Program-made: the position numbers and the translations under genes | The notes under the pieces: generated by a model | Seen by the model: only the letters and a program-made list of their open reading frames with translations | Database searches by the model: none | What the model was told of the DNA's origin: nothing | In this document: positions 46,160 to 54,388 of the stretch, in pieces | How the letters are laid out: each line of letters begins with the position of its first letter | How positions within the stretch are numbered: position 1 is the first letter of the stretch | Assembly: GCF_002896965.1 (NCBI RefSeq) | Contig: NZ_LYMM01000025.1 | Span: forward strand, 53,067-117,066 | Origin: Novosphingobium guangzhouense | GTDB taxonomy: Bacteria; Pseudomonadota; Alphaproteobacteria; Sphingomonadales; Sphingomonadaceae | DNA: 64,000 nucleotides | Direction: 5' to 3'

Positions 46160-47266
46160 ATGACTGACCGAAAGATTGACAGCCAGACCTTCGCCACCTG
46201 GCTCGATGACGGGGCAGAACTGGCTGTTCTGGATATCCGCGCAAAGGAAGACGCCGTCGGTTACGGCTCTCCCCTGTTCGGCACCAGCCTTCCTGCCGAT
46301 CGGGTGATCGCCCACATCGACCGCTCAGTGCCCCGCCGGCACATCCGCACCGTGCTGGTCGACGGCGGGGACGGCGCAGCGGAGCGGCTGGCCGCGGAAC
46401 TGTCGGCAGCGGGCTGGACGGCGATCCATGCACTGGAAGGCGGCTTTCCCGCATGGCTGGAAAGCGGCTTCGCAGACCGCTCCTTCGACATTCCGGGCCG
46501 GGACTTCTCGCTTGGCGTGCAGGCGGAAAAAGGCACGCCCGCCATCACCGTGCAGGAACTGGCCGAGCGGCGCGGCAACGGCGAGGACATCATCGTCATC
46601 GACACCCGCACCGTGCCTGAATACACCCGCGACCATGTCCCCGGCGCCGTCAACATTCCCGGCGCGGAACTTCTGCTGCGCTATAGCGAGATCGTGCCTT
46701 CGGCTGAAACACAGGTGGTCGTGTCCTGCGCCGGCCTGCCGCGCGCCATCCTTGGTGCGCAGACGCTCATCGACGCCGGGGTTCCCAACACCGTCGCGTA
46801 TCTGGACGATGGCACCGCAGCCTGGCGGCGCGCAGGCTGGCCGCTGGAAGAGGGCCTGACCGCGAAGTACAAAGCCGCGACCGAAGCCTCGCGCCGGTTC
46901 GGTCGCGATCATGCGGCGCAGCTGCCTACGGCCGGCCGGTTCCCCGAAATCGACCTTGAGACCGCGCACCGCTGGGCCGCCGACCCGCAGCGCACCACCT
47001 ATCTGCTCGACGTGCGCACGCCCGAGGAATACGCGGCAGAGCATGTCACCGGTTCGCTGTCTTCGGAAGGCGGCCAGTTGCTGGGACTGTCCAGCCGCAC
47101 GATCGCCACGCGGGGCGCACGACTGGTGCTGATCGACGATACCGACGGCATCCGCGCCCGGACAGTGGCGCACTGGCTGTCACGCCGCAATTTCGAGATC
47201 GCGATCCTGCGCCATCCCTTCGGAGGAACCGCAGCAGGAGAGCGCCGCGCAGTCGCAACCGCCTGA
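46160..47266 (+). CDS. Three-domain rhodanese-like sulfurtransferase, copy 2
   Basis: 368 residues, three rhodanese repeats like the copy at 35924-37054. Catalytic cysteine only in the middle repeat (C190, VVVSCAGLPRA); repeats one and three have TVLVDGGDG and LVLIDDTDG. ATG at 46160 has GAGGAGA 6 nt upstream. Own unit with site F in front and a strong hairpin behind. Two diverged copies in one regulon suggest that a defined sulfane-sulfur or sulfite transfer is part of the pathway. Confidence 0.88.
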   Translation: MTDRKIDSQTFATWLDDGAELAVLDIRAKEDAVGYGSPLFGTSLPADRVIAHIDRSVPRRHIRTVLVDGGDGAAERLAAELSAAGWTAIHALEGGFPAWLESGFADRSFDIPGRDFSLGVQAEKGTPAITVQELAERRGNGEDIIVIDTRTVPEYTRDHVPGAVNIPGAELLLRYSEIVPSAETQVVVSCAGLPRAILGAQTLIDAGVPNTVAYLDDGTAAWRRAGWPLEEGLTAKYKAATEASRRFGRDHAAQLPTAGRFPEIDLETAHRWAADPQRTTYLLDVRTPEEYAAEHVTGSLSSEGGQLLGLSSRTIATRGARLVLIDDTDGIRARTVAHWLSRRNFEIAILRHPFGGTAAGERRAVATA

Positions 47267-47274
47267 GAACTGTT

Positions 47275-47305
47275 CCGGCCCGGCAAGCATTGGCTGCCGG
47301 GCCGG
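47275..47305 (+). terminator. Hairpin after rhodanese copy 2
   Basis: CCGGCCCGGCA (47275-47285) and TGCCGGGCCGG (47295-47305): perfect 11-bp GC stem with a 9-nt loop, 8 bp after the stop. Followed by TTGCC only, so a weak U tract; likely terminator by position. Confidence 0.65.
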
Positions 47306-47443
47306 TTGCCATGGCCCGCGCCATCCTTTCGCCGTCTCTGCCTGCCGGGCCTCGGGTTGAGAACAAGGCTCTCTCAGGGACAGTCCCTATGGATACCGGC
47401 CGGGCGGCGTCCGACGATCTCTTCGTACATGAGGAGACAGGTT

Positions 47444-47992
47444 ATGATCTTGCGGGCCGCGACATTGGTGAGTGCTGTTTTTCTGGCCTCATGCGCAACC
47501 GCACCTACAGTGAAGTACGATGCCGATACATCGGCGGACTTCACCCGGCTCAGGACATATAGCTGGGCCTATTCCACGGCCCCGCAAGGCGCGAACCCGC
47601 TTACCGTCCAGAAAGTGAAGGCATCGGTGAATGCCTATCTCGCCTCACGCGGGTACACACAGGCAGAGCCCGGCGACTTTGCCCTCGGGTTCACGCTGGG
47701 CGCGCGTGACCGCGTCGAAGTGACGCAGCTGGGCAACTACGGACCGTACTATCGCCCATGGGGCCCATACGCGGGCTTCGGCGGATGGGGCGCGGGCTAC
47801 AATTCCGTCAACGTGCGCAACGTCACCGACGGTATGCTGGCGGTCGATATCTATGACAGCCGAACGAAAGCCCCCGTCTGGCACGGCACTGCAACGCAAC
47901 AGATATCCGGTGACACGCCCAGTCAGGCCACGATCGATGGTGCGGTCAGCGCCGTGCTGGCCAAGTTCCCGCCGCCCGCTGACCAGAAGTAA
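47444..47992 (+). CDS. DUF4136 lipoprotein
   Basis: 182 residues. Lipoprotein signal MILRAATLVSAVFLASC with lipobox cysteine at residue 17, then the DUF4136 pattern (VKYDADTSADFTRLRTYSW near the N-terminus, and DIYDSRTKAPVWHGTA later). The ATG at 47444 is preferred over one at 47429 because GAGGAGA precedes it at a suitable distance. Glycine/tyrosine-rich middle (YGPYYRPWGPYAGFGGWGAGY). Function unknown; family members are envelope proteins of Gram-negative bacteria. Confidence 0.85.
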   Translation: MILRAATLVSAVFLASCATAPTVKYDADTSADFTRLRTYSWAYSTAPQGANPLTVQKVKASVNAYLASRGYTQAEPGDFALGFTLGARDRVEVTQLGNYGPYYRPWGPYAGFGGWGAGYNSVNVRNVTDGMLAVDIYDSRTKAPVWHGTATQQISGDTPSQATIDGAVSAVLAKFPPPADQK

Positions 47993-48019
47993 CCGGGACG
48001 GCGGGATGCGATCAGGCGA

Positions 48020-49153
48020 TCAGTCCCTGGTCGCCGTCGCCACGCCTGCGCAAAGTGGGACGAGAACCAGCAGGACGGCCAGAATCCAGAACGCATTCGG
48101 CAAGCCGATCACCTGCGCAACAAAGCCGACGCCCGCAGGACCGGCAAGGATGCCCGCATAGCCCACCGTCGTCACCGATGCGATGGCAAGCCCGGAAGGC
48201 ATGACCGTCTGCGCGCCGGCCTGACGGAACAGCACCGGCACCGTGTTGGAAGCGCCAAGACCGATCAGCAGAAAACCCGCAAAGGCGATCATCGCAACCG
48301 GCGCAGTCAGCAGCACGACATAGCCGACGATGGCCAGCACGCCGCCCCACAACATCGTGCGGCGATCGCCAAGGCGGGCGACAACGGCATCGCCGGTCAG
48401 GCGTCCCAGGGTCATGGCAATGGCGAACACGCTGTAGCCAAGCCCGGCCTGTGCGGTCGGCACCAGCCCCTTACCGCTCAGCAGCAGTGCGCCCCAGTCC
48501 AGGATCGCACCTTCCGTCAGGAATGTTAGCGCCGCCAGCAGGGCCAGCAGGATGACGATGCCGCGCGGCACCACGAACAGCGCAGGCTCATCCACGCGGG
48601 GCGTCCTGATGAAGTGCGGCGCGGCCACGATCAGCGTGACAACCATCAGAACCGCCGCCACGATCGCGCCCGTCACCGGGCCCAGCCCCATCGACAGCCC
48701 CAGCGTCATCATGGAAGCGCCGATAAAACCGCCAACGCTGAACAGCCCGTGGAAGCCCGACATCAGCGGACGGTCGGCGCGCTTTTCCACTTCCACGGCA
48801 TGGACGTTCATGCCCACTTCGATCACGCCCAGAAAGCCGCCAAACAGCAGCAATGCTGCCGCCATCGTCCAGATATCCGGCGCGAAGGCCAGGAACGGCA
48901 GCAGCACCGCCTGCCCGATTCCGCCCGCGATGACCGCAGGCCGAGCGCCGATGCGCGACGTAAGCGGCCCGGCAAGCTGCATTGCCACCACCGACCCCAG
49001 CCCAAGGCACAGCAACAACAGGCCCAGAGTGCCGTCATCGACAGCAAGCCGGGCCTTGGCAAGCGGCACCAGCGGAGCCCAGCAGGCAACGCCGAACCCG
49101 GCCACAAGGAAAGCGGCCCGCGTGGCGTGCCGTGACGCGCTATCCTGCTTCAC
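48020..49153 (-). CDS. MFS transporter (YbjJ/FucP-like)
   Basis: 377 residues, about 12 hydrophobic segments, short loops, with the family segment GVIEVGMNVHAVEVEKRADRP and FHGLFSVGGFIGA. Starts at a GTG (49153) that overlaps the stop of the DeoR-type regulator (GTGA), so the two are translationally coupled and probably functionally linked. Substrate unknown; sugars or drug-like compounds are typical for the group. Confidence 0.86.
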   Translation of the reverse strand: MKQDSASRHATRAAFLVAGFGVACWAPLVPLAKARLAVDDGTLGLLLLCLGLGSVVAMQLAGPLTSRIGARPAVIAGGIGQAVLLPFLAFAPDIWTMAAALLLFGGFLGVIEVGMNVHAVEVEKRADRPLMSGFHGLFSVGGFIGASMMTLGLSMGLGPVTGAIVAAVLMVVTLIVAAPHFIRTPRVDEPALFVVPRGIVILLALLAALTFLTEGAILDWGALLLSGKGLVPTAQAGLGYSVFAIAMTLGRLTGDAVVARLGDRRTMLWGGVLAIVGYVVLLTAPVAMIAFAGFLLIGLGASNTVPVLFRQAGAQTVMPSGLAIASVTTVGYAGILAGPAGVGFVAQVIGLPNAFWILAVLLVLVPLCAGVATATRD

Positions 49154-49950
49154 TGTCCGTAACTCCGCCGGTCTTCTTGCTGCGGATCGGCGCGCAGGAC
49201 GTTCGCACCCGCCATTTCCATTTCGGAAACGAAGTGCTCCGGTGCATCATGCGGAACCACGACATGATCGATGCCGGTCAGATCGACGATCTGGTGGGGC
49301 GCTCTGGCGCCAAGCTTGTCATTTAAAACAAGCACAATCGTGCAGCGGCTGCGTGAAACAAGCGCGCGTTTGAATGCGGTATCGCCCGCATCGAAAGCGC
49401 TTGCCCCGCCTTGCGGTGAAAGCGCGCAGGCGCCCAACAGGCAGACATCGATGTTGAGCCGTGATACCGCCTCGATCGCGGCGCCATCGACACAACCGCC
49501 GATGGCCGGATCGACGCCGCCACCGACCAGGAGCACAGGAAGATCCTGCCGGGCGGCCAGCGTTGCAGCGGCTTCGATAGAATTGGTTCCGACCGAAAGG
49601 TTCTCGTCGTCCGGCAGCACTTCGGCTGCCATGACATTGGTGCTGCCATTATCGAGAAATACGAAACTTCCCCGAGGGATAAGGCTGATGGCGGCCTTTG
49701 CCAGCGCTCTTTTCTGCGCCAGCCCGTCGTTCAGCCGCGCCGCGATCGGCAAGGCACCGGACGCCAGCGGGACTGCGCCTCCATAGACCCGCCGACAAGC
49801 CCCGGCCGCCGCCAGTGCACGCAGATCGCGCCGGATGGCATCTTCCGAAACGGCAAATTCACTTGCCAGAGCGGTGCTGCTGACCGGCTCTCCGGCAAGA
49901 AGGCGCGATGCGATCAGATCGCGTCGGGAAGAGGGAAGCTCAAGGGACAT
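49150..49950 (-). CDS. DeoR-family transcriptional regulator
   Basis: 266 residues. N-terminal DeoR helix-turn-helix (residues 8-55, SSRRDLIASRLLAGEPV and SEDAIRRDLRALAAAG), then the DeoR effector domain (FLDNGSTNVMAAEVL, TNSIEAAATLA, LLVGGGVDP, DVCLLGACAL), which senses a phosphorylated sugar in known cases. ATG at 49950. Inverted repeats TGCACGAT/ATCGTGCA lie 14-48 bp upstream and may be its own operator. Controls at least the MFS gene overlapping it. Confidence 0.91.
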   Translation of the reverse strand: MSLELPSSRRDLIASRLLAGEPVSSTALASEFAVSEDAIRRDLRALAAAGACRRVYGGAVPLASGALPIAARLNDGLAQKRALAKAAISLIPRGSFVFLDNGSTNVMAAEVLPDDENLSVGTNSIEAAATLAARQDLPVLLVGGGVDPAIGGCVDGAAIEAVSRLNIDVCLLGACALSPQGGASAFDAGDTAFKRALVSRSRCTIVLVLNDKLGARAPHQIVDLTGIDHVVVPHDAPEHFVSEMEMAGANVLRADPQQEDRRSYGQ

Positions 49951-49963
49951 GAACCCCCATTAT

Positions 49964-49998
49964 TGCACGATCACGATTCGAACAAGCAACATCGTGCA
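49964..49998. promoter_or_regulatory. Inverted repeat upstream of DeoR gene
   Basis: TGCACGAT (49964-49971) and ATCGTGCA (49991-49998), with further copies CACGAT at 49972-49977 and ATCGTG at 50005-50010. Probable DeoR autoregulatory operator. Confidence 0.5.
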
Positions 49999-50094
49999 CG
50001 CGGTATCGTGAAGCAGGCCCGCCTGACGGCACGCAAGCCCCCCCCTGACCGCTGCCGGGAAGCTGCGTCCCGGTCGGGACCGTGCCGCCAGGGT

Positions 50095-50826
50095 TCAGCG
50101 CAGCCTGAATTCGATCGGCACCGTCAGTTCCACCGTGTCCGGTCGCCCGGCTGGGATCGCCGGAAGCGGCTGCGCAAGCCTGACGGTTTCCAGCGCCGCC
50201 TGATCGAGCGTGAACGAGCCGGACTTTCGCACGATTTGGCAGGCCAGCACCGCGCCTGCCCGGTTCATCGTGAAGCGCACCTGCACCACGCCCTGCTGCC
50301 GTGCGGCGCGGGCGCGCGGCGGATAGCGGCGGAAACGCTCCAGATGCGCCAGCACCGAAGCCTCCCAGTTCGGCCGTGCTTCGCTGGACAGGCGTGGCGC
50401 GGCAGGCGCCTCGATCGCCTTGGGCGCCGTCGTCTGCGGTATGGGCGGTCCGGGGTCGACCAGTTCGACCGGCGCAGGGTCCTGTGCCTTTGCCCCCGGC
50501 ATGTCGGACAGCAGGATCATCGGCGGCGGCGGCGTGTCAGGCCGGGGTTGCGGCACGGCTTCCTGCCGTTCAACCTGCACAGGCCCCGGCGCCACTTCGC
50601 GCACGGGCTCGGGCGGGGCGGAAAGCGGCTGCAGTGCGACGGTCAGGGGCGCCGAGCGCGGAAGGATGACGCGCGGCGCCGAATGCCAGGCGAACAGGCT
50701 GACGCCAAGCACCACCCCCGCGACCGTGGCGGTCCCGGAAAGACCGGCAAGCCGCGCCGCCAGAGGGGGCGGCTGGTCGCAATAGCGCTGGCTTGCATGG
50801 ATCGTAAGGACGGCCTCGTGTCTCAT
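50095..50826 (-). CDS. TonB energy-transducing protein
   Basis: 243 residues. One N-terminal membrane segment (GTATVAGVVLGVSLFAW), a proline-rich periplasmic stretch (VPQPRPDTPPPP, PGPPIPQ) and a C-terminal TonB domain from about residue 150 (HLERFRRYPPRARAARQQG and the QVRFTMNRAGAVLACQI strand). ATG at 50826 overlaps the stop of the DUF454 gene (ATGA). No exbB/exbD here, so these must be supplied from elsewhere. Position at the end of the haem operon suggests a TonB dedicated to the receptor at 54389-57532. Confidence 0.92.
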   Translation of the reverse strand: MRHEAVLTIHASQRYCDQPPPLAARLAGLSGTATVAGVVLGVSLFAWHSAPRVILPRSAPLTVALQPLSAPPEPVREVAPGPVQVERQEAVPQPRPDTPPPPMILLSDMPGAKAQDPAPVELVDPGPPIPQTTAPKAIEAPAAPRLSSEARPNWEASVLAHLERFRRYPPRARAARQQGVVQVRFTMNRAGAVLACQIVRKSGSFTLDQAALETVRLAQPLPAIPAGRPDTVELTVPIEFRLR

Positions 50827-51299
50827 CCCTGCTCTCCCGGTTCGGGACGGCGGACGATCCATGTCGCCCAGAACAGCAGGAAGGCCGCCAGCACGCCGGC
50901 TGACAGGGCATGCGGGTGGACATGGATGCAGAACATCGCAAAGCCGAAAGCCATTCCGGCACAGGCCAGCGCCTTGGCATGTCGCGGCACGGCGCGGCTG
51001 TCACGCCACGCCCTCAGCGCCGGGCCGAAACGCGGGTGTCCCAGCAGCCACGCTTCCAGCCGCGGCGACGACCGGGCGAAGCACGGCAGGGCCAGCAGCA
51101 TGAAATCGGTCGTCGGCAGCAGCGGAACAAAGATGCCCACGAAGCCAAGACCCACCAGCAGCAGACCGATCGCCAGCCACACGCCGCGTGCCACGCGCCC
51201 GCGCTTCAGGACGCTTGCAGACGCAGGGACCGGAGCAGGGACCGGAGCAGGCTCCGCAACAGGCAAAGGCCCGCCCCCCGCCTCAGCCAAGTTGCGCAT
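50823..51299 (-). CDS. DUF454 (YbaN-like) inner-membrane protein
   Basis: 158 residues. Membrane protein of the DUF454 family: VWLAIGLLLVGLGFVGIFVPLLPTT, then the CFARSSPRLEAWLLGHPRFGP stretch and two further hydrophobic helices near the C-terminus. Start ATG at 51299 overlaps the haem-oxygenase gene by 17 bp. DUF454 genes are often found in haem/iron uptake operons; their job is unknown. Alanine/proline repeat (PAPVPAPVPASAS) before the first helix. Confidence 0.85.
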   Translation of the reverse strand: MRNLAEAGGGPLPVAEPAPVPAPVPASASVLKRGRVARGVWLAIGLLLVGLGFVGIFVPLLPTTDFMLLALPCFARSSPRLEAWLLGHPRFGPALRAWRDSRAVPRHAKALACAGMAFGFAMFCIHVHPHALSAGVLAAFLLFWATWIVRRPEPGEQG

Positions 51300-51888
51300 C
51301 GATATGGCCCTGCACCTGCGCGAACGCGGCCTTCGCGCCGGCGTCGGCAAGCGCCTCTTCCGCGTCGGACAGTGCGATGGCGTCCAGCGCTGCGGTGAAC
51401 GCCCGCCAGTGCGGGGCCGGACCCTCGCCCGAGGGGGCAAGGTGGCGTGCACCGAAGCTGTCGGACAGCGAAAGCTTGGCGGCTTCCTTGCGCAGCAGCG
51501 CCGCACCCATGTTGGACCCTTCGGCCACGTAGAGCCAGCCAAGCGCGGTGCCGCGGTTCACCGCCTCATCGGCACCGAAGGCGGGCGCGTCGGCGTCAGG
51601 CAGGGCCAGTCCAAGATCGGCCATGTCGGCCAGCACCAGCGCCATGCGGCAGCGCGATGCCAGTCCGGGCAGCGCCGCCTGCAATCCGGCGTCGGCGTAA
51701 AGCGCCTCGATGTCGCGGTGGAACAGGTACTGGATGCGCAGAAAGCGGGCGTATCCCTCCAGCGTTGCAAAGGATGCCGCGCTCATGATCGCATTGTCCA
51801 CGCCTTCGTGGACCGACCGGGTCGCAGCCTTGAGACGTTGCGCGCGGCCTTGCGCCGCCTGCGGGTTTTCGGTGATGGTCAGGGTCAT
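51283..51888 (-). CDS. Biliverdin-producing haem oxygenase
   Basis: 201 residues, standard bacterial size. Opens haem to biliverdin, CO and Fe2+ in the cytoplasm. Seen: proximal-ligand region LKAATRSVHEGVDNAIM with His27, and the distal helix segment LYVAEGSNMGAALL that aligns with the glycine-rich distal helix. ATG at 51888. Starts 22 bp after the Slam gene and overlaps the DUF454 gene, linking haem import to iron release. Electron donor not present in the window. Confidence 0.9.
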   Translation of the reverse strand: MTLTITENPQAAQGRAQRLKAATRSVHEGVDNAIMSAASFATLEGYARFLRIQYLFHRDIEALYADAGLQAALPGLASRCRMALVLADMADLGLALPDADAPAFGADEAVNRGTALGWLYVAEGSNMGAALLRKEAAKLSLSDSFGARHLAPSGEGPAPHWRAFTAALDAIALSDAEEALADAGAKAAFAQVQGHIDAQLG

Positions 51889-51909
51889 GGCAAAGTCTCC
51901 TTCGGGTGA

Positions 51910-53412
51910 TCAGAAGTTGCGCCCAAGGCGCAGGGCAACGCTTGTGCGGCGATAGGAATAGAGCCAGTCCACCGTGCTCTCGACCCGCGCGTACTGGAGC
52001 ACCAGTTCCGGCACGAGCCCCGCGAACTTCAGTGCCGGGGCGCTGGCGATGGCCGTCACGTTGTACTGATCGTCCTTGCGGGTGGCGGCGAAGAGTTCGC
52101 TGTAGGTACGGTTCCGCCGCTGCCGGTACGAGCCCAGCACGAAGAGGTTGACGCTCTGCCCGAAGGCCTTGTTCGCGCCGATCCTGCCGCCCCACTGGCG
52201 ATAGCCCTCATCGAAACCCGGCGTGTTCTTCACGGCAAGATCGACGCCCGCAAACAGAGTCAGGCTTGGGGTAAGGGCGTACCAGCCGGTCAGGCCCACG
52301 TCGCCAAGCGGACCGCTCTGCGCCTGATAGCCGGACAGGGTGTAATCGAACCGGCGCAGGTTGCCTTCGAACCGTCCGGTGAACCGGGGCGAGAAGGTAT
52401 GCGTCCATTCGAAGTTGCCGCCCGCGGCACGGTAGAGCGCCGAAGACCCCAGTGTGCCCAGTTCGAACGACGGGGAAAGCGCGATCTGGTCCCTCGACGT
52501 CTGGTAGTCATACCCCACCCGGACGATCGCGGTCGCCTGGGAATAGCGGTGATGCTGCGGATAGATGTCGCCGAAGGCGATCACGCGCGCTCTTACCCCG
52601 CCGTGCCCCGCCAGCGGCACCCGCCGGTTGAGCACGCCTTCGAACGACAAGCCCGCCGCCTTGATCGCATCGGGCACCTTGCGATCGATCAGGCACGTGC
52701 CATCGTCCATCGACAGCAGGCAGGCGTAGCTTTGCGAAGACTGGTTGACGTTGGTGCTGTAGCTGGGCCCGAATGCCAGATTGCCCTGCCACCCATTGCG
52801 CCGGGCCAGCGCCGCAGCGAAAGTGTCCACGCTTCTGAGCACGCCCTCGGCATGCGCGCCTTCGGTGACGAGACGCAGGCGCAGCGCCCTGAAGGCCCGC
52901 TGCGCTTCGCGATCCTTGTGGTTTTCGAACAGTACGCGCGCCAGTTCCAGCTGTGCGGGCAGGAAATCGGGCTTGGCGGCCAGCAAGGCGCGATAACGGC
53001 TTTCGGCCTCGGACAGCCTGCCCGCGTTGCGCGCGAGCGCCCCTTGTGCGTACAGCACCAGCGCCGCATCGTGGCCGTCCAGCTTGCGATAGGCGGCCAG
53101 AAAGCGGTCGACATCGCGCCACTGCCGGCGCCCGATGGCGATGTAGAGCGCCTTGCCGACATCGTCCACGGTGTCCCTGACCGTATAGGACTGACCATCG
53201 ATCACGATCGTCGAGGGCGCGGCGTCCGGCTCGGCGTCCTCCAGAGTACGGCGATCGTCTTCGCTGCGCCGGCGATCGAGTTGCTGGTCAAGGCGCAATC
53301 TCGTGTCGCGGCCATTGTCCACTTGCGCGGCCGCCGGATGCGCGAAAGCGATCATCGTACACAATATGCAGGAAATACCGGATGCAAAACGGGCCATCGT
53401 CTCGAAATTCAT
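51910..53412 (-). CDS. Slam-type outer-membrane translocon (DUF560, type XI secretion)
   Basis: 500 residues. Signal peptide (ISCILCTMIAFAHPAAAQ), periplasmic TPR-like domain (about 100-220, LAAYRKLDGHDAALVLYAQGA and AKPDFLPAQLELARVLFEN) and a C-terminal DUF560 beta-barrel ending SVALRLGRNF. Slam proteins move specific substrates such as TbpB, HpuA or hemophilin across the outer membrane. The hemophilin-like gene lies immediately upstream (55 bp). ATG at 53412 preferred; another at 53397. Barrel ends in aromatic residue as expected. Confidence 0.88.
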   Translation of the reverse strand: MNFETMARFASGISCILCTMIAFAHPAAAQVDNGRDTRLRLDQQLDRRRSEDDRRTLEDAEPDAAPSTIVIDGQSYTVRDTVDDVGKALYIAIGRRQWRDVDRFLAAYRKLDGHDAALVLYAQGALARNAGRLSEAESRYRALLAAKPDFLPAQLELARVLFENHKDREAQRAFRALRLRLVTEGAHAEGVLRSVDTFAAALARRNGWQGNLAFGPSYSTNVNQSSQSYACLLSMDDGTCLIDRKVPDAIKAAGLSFEGVLNRRVPLAGHGGVRARVIAFGDIYPQHHRYSQATAIVRVGYDYQTSRDQIALSPSFELGTLGSSALYRAAGGNFEWTHTFSPRFTGRFEGNLRRFDYTLSGYQAQSGPLGDVGLTGWYALTPSLTLFAGVDLAVKNTPGFDEGYRQWGGRIGANKAFGQSVNLFVLGSYRQRRNRTYSELFAATRKDDQYNVTAIASAPALKFAGLVPELVLQYARVESTVDWLYSYRRTSVALRLGRNF

Positions 53413-53426
53413 AGATGCCGCCGGAA

Positions 53427-53455
53427 GACCGGGGCCGCTTGCGGCAGCCCCGGTC
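53427..53455 (-). terminator. Hairpin between hemophilin-like and Slam genes
   Basis: GACCGGGGC (53427-53435) and GCCCCGGTC (53447-53455) form a perfect 9-bp stem within the 55-bp gap. No U tract. It could make the upstream hemophore message more abundant than the translocon message. Confidence 0.5.
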
Positions 53456-53467
53456 CGGTTGGTCTGG

Positions 53468-54262
53468 TCAGTTCTTGGTGCCGCCGAACGCGGTGTCGTA
53501 TTGACGCGCGGCGGTGCTGCCATTGCCGAACTTCACGTAACCGGCGAGCGCTTCGACGTTGGCGCCGAAGAACTGCCCGCTGACCGTGCCGCCCGTGGCA
53601 AGCGTGGCGGTAGCGCTGGAGGCGCTGGCACCGGCGCCCGAAATCGCGCCGCTGCTGTTGATCGCCGCCGTGCCGATGTTCACGGTGTACGAAGAGGCGG
53701 AATTGGTCAGACTGCCGTTCAGCGTGCCCGCGCCCCCGATGAATGCGGCGTTGAAGGTGCCCGAAAGCAGCCCGTTGCCCGCATAGTTGCTGATGCCCTT
53801 GACGGTGTAGCTGGCGTTGCCGCTGGTCGGGATCGCCGTGGTGGCGTTGGTGCCGCCGTAGTAGACGGTGTGACTACCGCCGCTGACACTGCCGGTCTGC
53901 GACCATTCGCCGAACCACACATCGTTCGATCCGGCCTGCGCGAAATCGAAGCGGCCGTACTGGCTGTGATCCGTCTCGGCATTGGTGGTGTTGACGAAGC
54001 TGGTGACTTCGTTGTTGCCAAGGATCGCCTTCAGCCCCTGGAAGTCGATGCGCGTCGTAAGGCCGGTGTTGGGCACGCCGATGCCGACGCGGCCGGGCAC
54101 GTGGATCGAACCTGCCGACACCGTGCTGACGCCGATATCCACCTTGGTGCTGTCACTGGATCCGCCAGTGATCGTCGCAGTCTGTGCCTGCGCCGTTCCG
54201 GCAAGCACGGCACCCGCCAGGGCAGTCGCGGCGGCGAGGGTTTTGAGATTCGAGAAATTCAT
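53468..54262 (-). CDS. Hemophilin-like Slam-dependent secreted haem-binding protein
   Basis: 264 residues. Cleavable signal peptide ending AGTAQA (no lipobox, so released rather than lipid-anchored), low-complexity Gly/Ser/Thr-rich body and a C-terminal beta-barrel segment with GGTVSGQFFGANVEALAGYV, the motif shared by TbpB-type barrels and hemophilins (HphA, HsmA) exported by Slam. The N-terminal half presumably holds the haem pocket. ATG at 54262 has AGGAGA 6 nt upstream. Gene order receptor, hemophore, Slam, haem oxygenase supports haem capture. Haem binding itself is inferred. Confidence 0.82.
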   Translation of the reverse strand: MNFSNLKTLAAATALAGAVLAGTAQAQTATITGGSSDSTKVDIGVSTVSAGSIHVPGRVGIGVPNTGLTTRIDFQGLKAILGNNEVTSFVNTTNAETDHSQYGRFDFAQAGSNDVWFGEWSQTGSVSGGSHTVYYGGTNATTAIPTSGNASYTVKGISNYAGNGLLSGTFNAAFIGGAGTLNGSLTNSASSYTVNIGTAAINSSGAISGAGASASSATATLATGGTVSGQFFGANVEALAGYVKFGNGSTAARQYDTAFGGTKN

Positions 54263-54323
54263 TCTACTTCTCCTGCGATTTGAGCGCCTGACCCGTTCAG
54301 GCGCTTGCATCCAGGGTCGTCAT

Positions 54324-54356
54324 CCATCCCGGTCTTTGCACGGACGTGAGGGATGG
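54324..54356 (-). terminator. Hairpin between haem receptor and hemophilin-like genes
   Basis: CCATCCC and GGGATGG (54324-54330, 54350-54356) can pair around a 19-nt loop in the 126-bp gap. No U tract; may adjust relative expression inside the operon. Confidence 0.35.
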
Positions 54357-54388
54357 GTGGCGGCCCTGAAACCTTGGGGAACCCGTGT

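Noticed and set aside
49963..51909. Plus-strand open frame of about 650 codons opposite tonB, DUF454 and haem oxygenase
   Set aside because: Spans three well-supported genes on the other strand and has no recognisable domain.
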